Assembly (NCBI GenBank): GCA_030247855.1
Contig: JAPDRN010000089.1
Coordinates: forward strand, 62,001 to 126,000
Length of the DNA stretch: 64,000 nt
Direction of reading: 5' to 3'
DNA from: Knufia peltigerae
Lineage: Eukaryota; Ascomycota; Eurotiomycetes; Chaetothyriales; Trichomeriaceae
Shown here: positions 61,870 through 64,000 of the stretch, piece after piece
Layout of the letters: the number at the start of each line of letters is the position of its first letter
Numbering within the stretch: position 1 is the first letter of the stretch
Translations under genes and position numbers: made by a program
Notes under the pieces: model-generated
The model's database searches: none
Told to the model about the DNA's origin: nothing
The model's input: the letters and a program-made list of their open reading frames with translations, nothing else

Positions 61870-64000
61870 ATGCCGTTTCATCCGTTCCAGCCCAGCGGCC
61901 TCAGCCTGGCCCTGGCAGTCGCGCTTGGACTGTCGAGTACTGAACAAGCGTCTGCACAGGCAACCGATACCGCGGCCACGCCGACCCAGCTCGATGCAGT
62001 GACCGTGACCGCGCAGAAGCGCGAGCAGTCGATCAAGGATGTGCCGATCTCGATCGCGGCAGTGACCGGCCAGGACATCGAGAAGCAGAACTTCACCGAC
62101 TTCGAGCGGTTGTCGACCCGCATTCCCGGCTTCTTCGTGCAGCAGCAGACCGACAGTTCGGCCAGCTTCGTGATGCGTGGCATCGAGGCCGGCAACTCCG
62201 GTGCGGTGTCCGAGCCGAGCATTTCCTTCTTCCTCAATGATGTGGACACCAGCCGCTCGCGCGGCATGCTGAAGGAACTGTTCGACATCGAGCGGGTCGA
62301 AGTGGCGAAGGGGCCGCAGGGCACGCTGTACGGCCGCGGCGCGCAGATCGGCGCCATCGCTGTGTACACGCGCAAGGCCGATCCCTCAAACGTGGAATGG
62401 CAGCTGGAAGGACAGCTAGGCAACCATGGTCTGTACAGCGCTACGGCCATCTACAACACGCCGCTGGTGAAGGACGAGCTGGGTCTGCGCCTGGCCGTAC
62501 GCAAGCGGGAGCGCGATGGCTACGCAAGCAACCTGGCCGGTGGCCCGAAGTTGAACGACGACGACATGGGCGCGGCGCGCATGTCGCTGCGCTGGCAGCC
62601 TTCCGACGCCCTTTCGATGGATCTGATCGTGGACCACCAGGCCGACGACGATGGCTTCGTGATGACCAAAGCGATCAACGTTGCCTCACCGGGCGGCGAC
62701 ACCAGCCCCTTCAGTGACGCTGCGCAGAACAGCTACGATCCACCGCAGCGTCGTCGCCAGACCGGGGTGACCCTGCTGACCGACTGGAATCTGTCAGATG
62801 CCTGGCAGCTGCGTTCCATCAGCGCTTGGCGCAAGGTGGAATTCTCCGAATCATGGGATATCGACGGCACCGCCTATCCCTTCCTGATCGGCCGCAACCT
62901 GGCCGACAACCAGCGCATCCTCAGCCAGGAGTTCCGCCTGGGCTTCGATGATGGCGGCATGTTCCGTGCCAACGTCGGTGCGGGCTACTACCAGGACAGC
63001 ACCTACAACCTTGCCGAAACGGTGATCAACGAGCAGTACCTGCTGGCCGGCTTTCCACGCGTGGCCACACCGGTCACACGCTACCTGGGACGTGCGGTGA
63101 CCGAGGGCGTGGCGACCCGCACCTCCACCCGCAACCGGCGCGGCAGCGCTTCCGCCTACGCCAATGTATCGTGGGACCTGCTGCCGGTAGTTACCTTGGA
63201 CGCCGGCGTGCGCTATACCCGCGACCAGGCCCGCGTGCGCAACTGGGCGAGGGTGTCCACCATCGACGGCGTGGCGCCGATCGCCATGCCCAACGGCCTG
63301 GGCAATTCGCTGGGACAGGAGTTCAGCACCGACGGCGACTTCAATCTGCTGCAGCCGCGCGCAGCGTTGACGTGGAAGCTCAGCGAGCAGATCAATTTGT
63401 ATGCTGGCGTGTCACGAGGCCTGCGCTCGGGCTACCCGCAGATCAGCTTCGCCGCACCGGTGAACGGACAACCGCGCCCGGTGTTCGGCAAGCTGGGTAC
63501 CGAGGAAGTGCTCAACTATGAAATCGGTGCCAAGGGCACGCTGGGCAAGCGCCTGTACTTCGACGCAGCAGCGTTCACCTACGACTACAAGGACTTCCAG
63601 ACCCGCGCCAGCGACATCACCGTTGGCATGGTCAATGCCGGCAAAGCCTCCGCGCAGGGCCTGGAACTCAGTGGCGCGCTGCAGCTGACGCCGGAGCTGA
63701 CCCTCTCGGCCGCCTATGCCTATCTGCATACGCGCTATGACACCTTCAACGAGGTGGTCAACGGCGTGCTGGTGGACCGTTCCGGCAACGTGTTCCGGAT
63801 GGCGCCCAAGCATACCGCCAGCCTCAGCCTGGACTGGCGCGCGCCGGCGTTCGGTCGTTGGGAAGTGTTCGCCAACGGCAACTATGCGTGGCGGTCTCGC
63901 TACTACCTAAACAACGACAATCTGGACAGCGAGAGCCAGAAGGCGTTCGGCCTGCTCGACCTGCGGGCCGGATTCGAACGCAACGATGGTGCGCTGATGG
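61870..64000 (+). CDS. TonB-dependent outer-membrane receptor (3' end cut by window)
   Basis: 710 residues are visible before the window ends. Signal peptide to about residue 31 (ASAQA). The plug domain begins LDAVTVTAQKREQSIKDVPI and holds FVMRGIEAGNSG and VEVAKGPQGTLYGRGAQIGA. The barrel follows. The type with 'AQKREQSIKDVPIS' is common among receptors for sugars, polyphenols or other organic nutrients, not only siderophores. Substrate unknown; linked to the MFS transporter and the tandem TetR regulator. Confidence 0.93.
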   Translation, partial: MPFHPFQPSGLSLALAVALGLSSTEQASAQATDTAATPTQLDAVTVTAQKREQSIKDVPISIAAVTGQDIEKQNFTDFERLSTRIPGFFVQQQTDSSASFVMRGIEAGNSGAVSEPSISFFLNDVDTSRSRGMLKELFDIERVEVAKGPQGTLYGRGAQIGAIAVYTRKADPSNVEWQLEGQLGNHGLYSATAIYNTPLVKDELGLRLAVRKRERDGYASNLAGGPKLNDDDMGAARMSLRWQPSDALSMDLIVDHQADDDGFVMTKAINVASPGGDTSPFSDAAQNSYDPPQRRRQTGVTLLTDWNLSDAWQLRSISAWRKVEFSESWDIDGTAYPFLIGRNLADNQRILSQEFRLGFDDGGMFRANVGAGYYQDSTYNLAETVINEQYLLAGFPRVATPVTRYLGRAVTEGVATRTSTRNRRGSASAYANVSWDLLPVVTLDAGVRYTRDQARVRNWARVSTIDGVAPIAMPNGLGNSLGQEFSTDGDFNLLQPRAALTWKLSEQINLYAGVSRGLRSGYPQISFAAPVNGQPRPVFGKLGTEEVLNYEIGAKGTLGKRLYFDAAAFTYDYKDFQTRASDITVGMVNAGKASAQGLELSGALQLTPELTLSAAYAYLHTRYDTFNEVVNGVLVDRSGNVFRMAPKHTASLSLDWRAPAFGRWEVFANGNYAWRSRYYLNNDNLDSESQKAFGLLDLRAGFERNDGALM

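Overview
The window is chromosomal DNA of a high-GC gammaproteobacterium of the Xanthomonadaceae, most likely Stenotrophomonas. The evidence is the gene order (tpiA-secG-tRNA-Leu followed by a full nuoA-N operon, then rimP-nusA-infB-rbfA-truB-rpsO-pnp), the protein sequences, and many small palindromes ending in GTAG, the hallmark of Stenotrophomonas SMAG repeats. The species was not determined. One assembly gap (98 N, 19925-20022) is present.

Layout. 1-2600: 3' part of a YejM-like membrane sulfatase-fold protein (minus strand, cut by the window edge) and a 2-oxoglutarate/Fe(II) dioxygenase. 2592-3304: gene-free, repeat-rich, with two copies of a long hairpin element. 3305-29450: a core block for energy and gene expression: triosephosphate isomerase, SecG, tRNA-Leu, the proton-pumping NADH dehydrogenase (14 genes, mostly overlapping), then the ribosome maturation, transcription and translation cluster rimP to pnp. 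An AT-rich mini transcription unit containing the assembly gap lies between nuoN and rimP. 29580-34160: a TPR protein, a secreted GH18 chitinase and a PepSY-centred membrane operon that may be iron regulated. 34340-42240: thrS-infC-rpmI-rplT-pheS-pheT-ihfA-merR, with a likely Thr-codon attenuator ahead of thrS and an AUC start codon on infC. 42300-51050: tRNA-Pro and an accessory stretch of small genes (LMW phosphatase, GNAT, DUF3011 proteins, racemase, LysE exporter, SMR pump with TetR, lipoprotein, two paralogous 67-68 aa proteins). 51186-56645: dxs, an HNH nuclease, a perfect 30-bp inverted repeat, a third copy of the long hairpin element, an acyl-CoA dehydrogenase and a LEA14-like lipoprotein. 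56809-64000: lipocalin, a tandem pair of tRNA-Phe genes, an NADP-dependent oxidoreductase, and an MFS transporter / tandem-TetR regulator / TonB receptor locus cut by the window end.

Most promising unexplained structure: three copies (2724-2865 minus, 3014-3154 plus, 54105-54240 plus) of an element with a 25-27 bp outer stem of unrelated sequence in each copy, a conserved 51-52 nt interior containing a second covarying palindrome around CATGGATG, and similar flanks. All five outer-stem mismatches are G.U pairs on the same (motif-bearing) strand, which argues for selection on an RNA of defined polarity. Other leads are the AT-rich mini-gene at the gap, the thrS leader peptide, a 33-codon ORF coupled at both ends between nuoD and nuoE, a palindrome shared by the promoters of two paralogous small genes, and a two-HTH TetR regulator.
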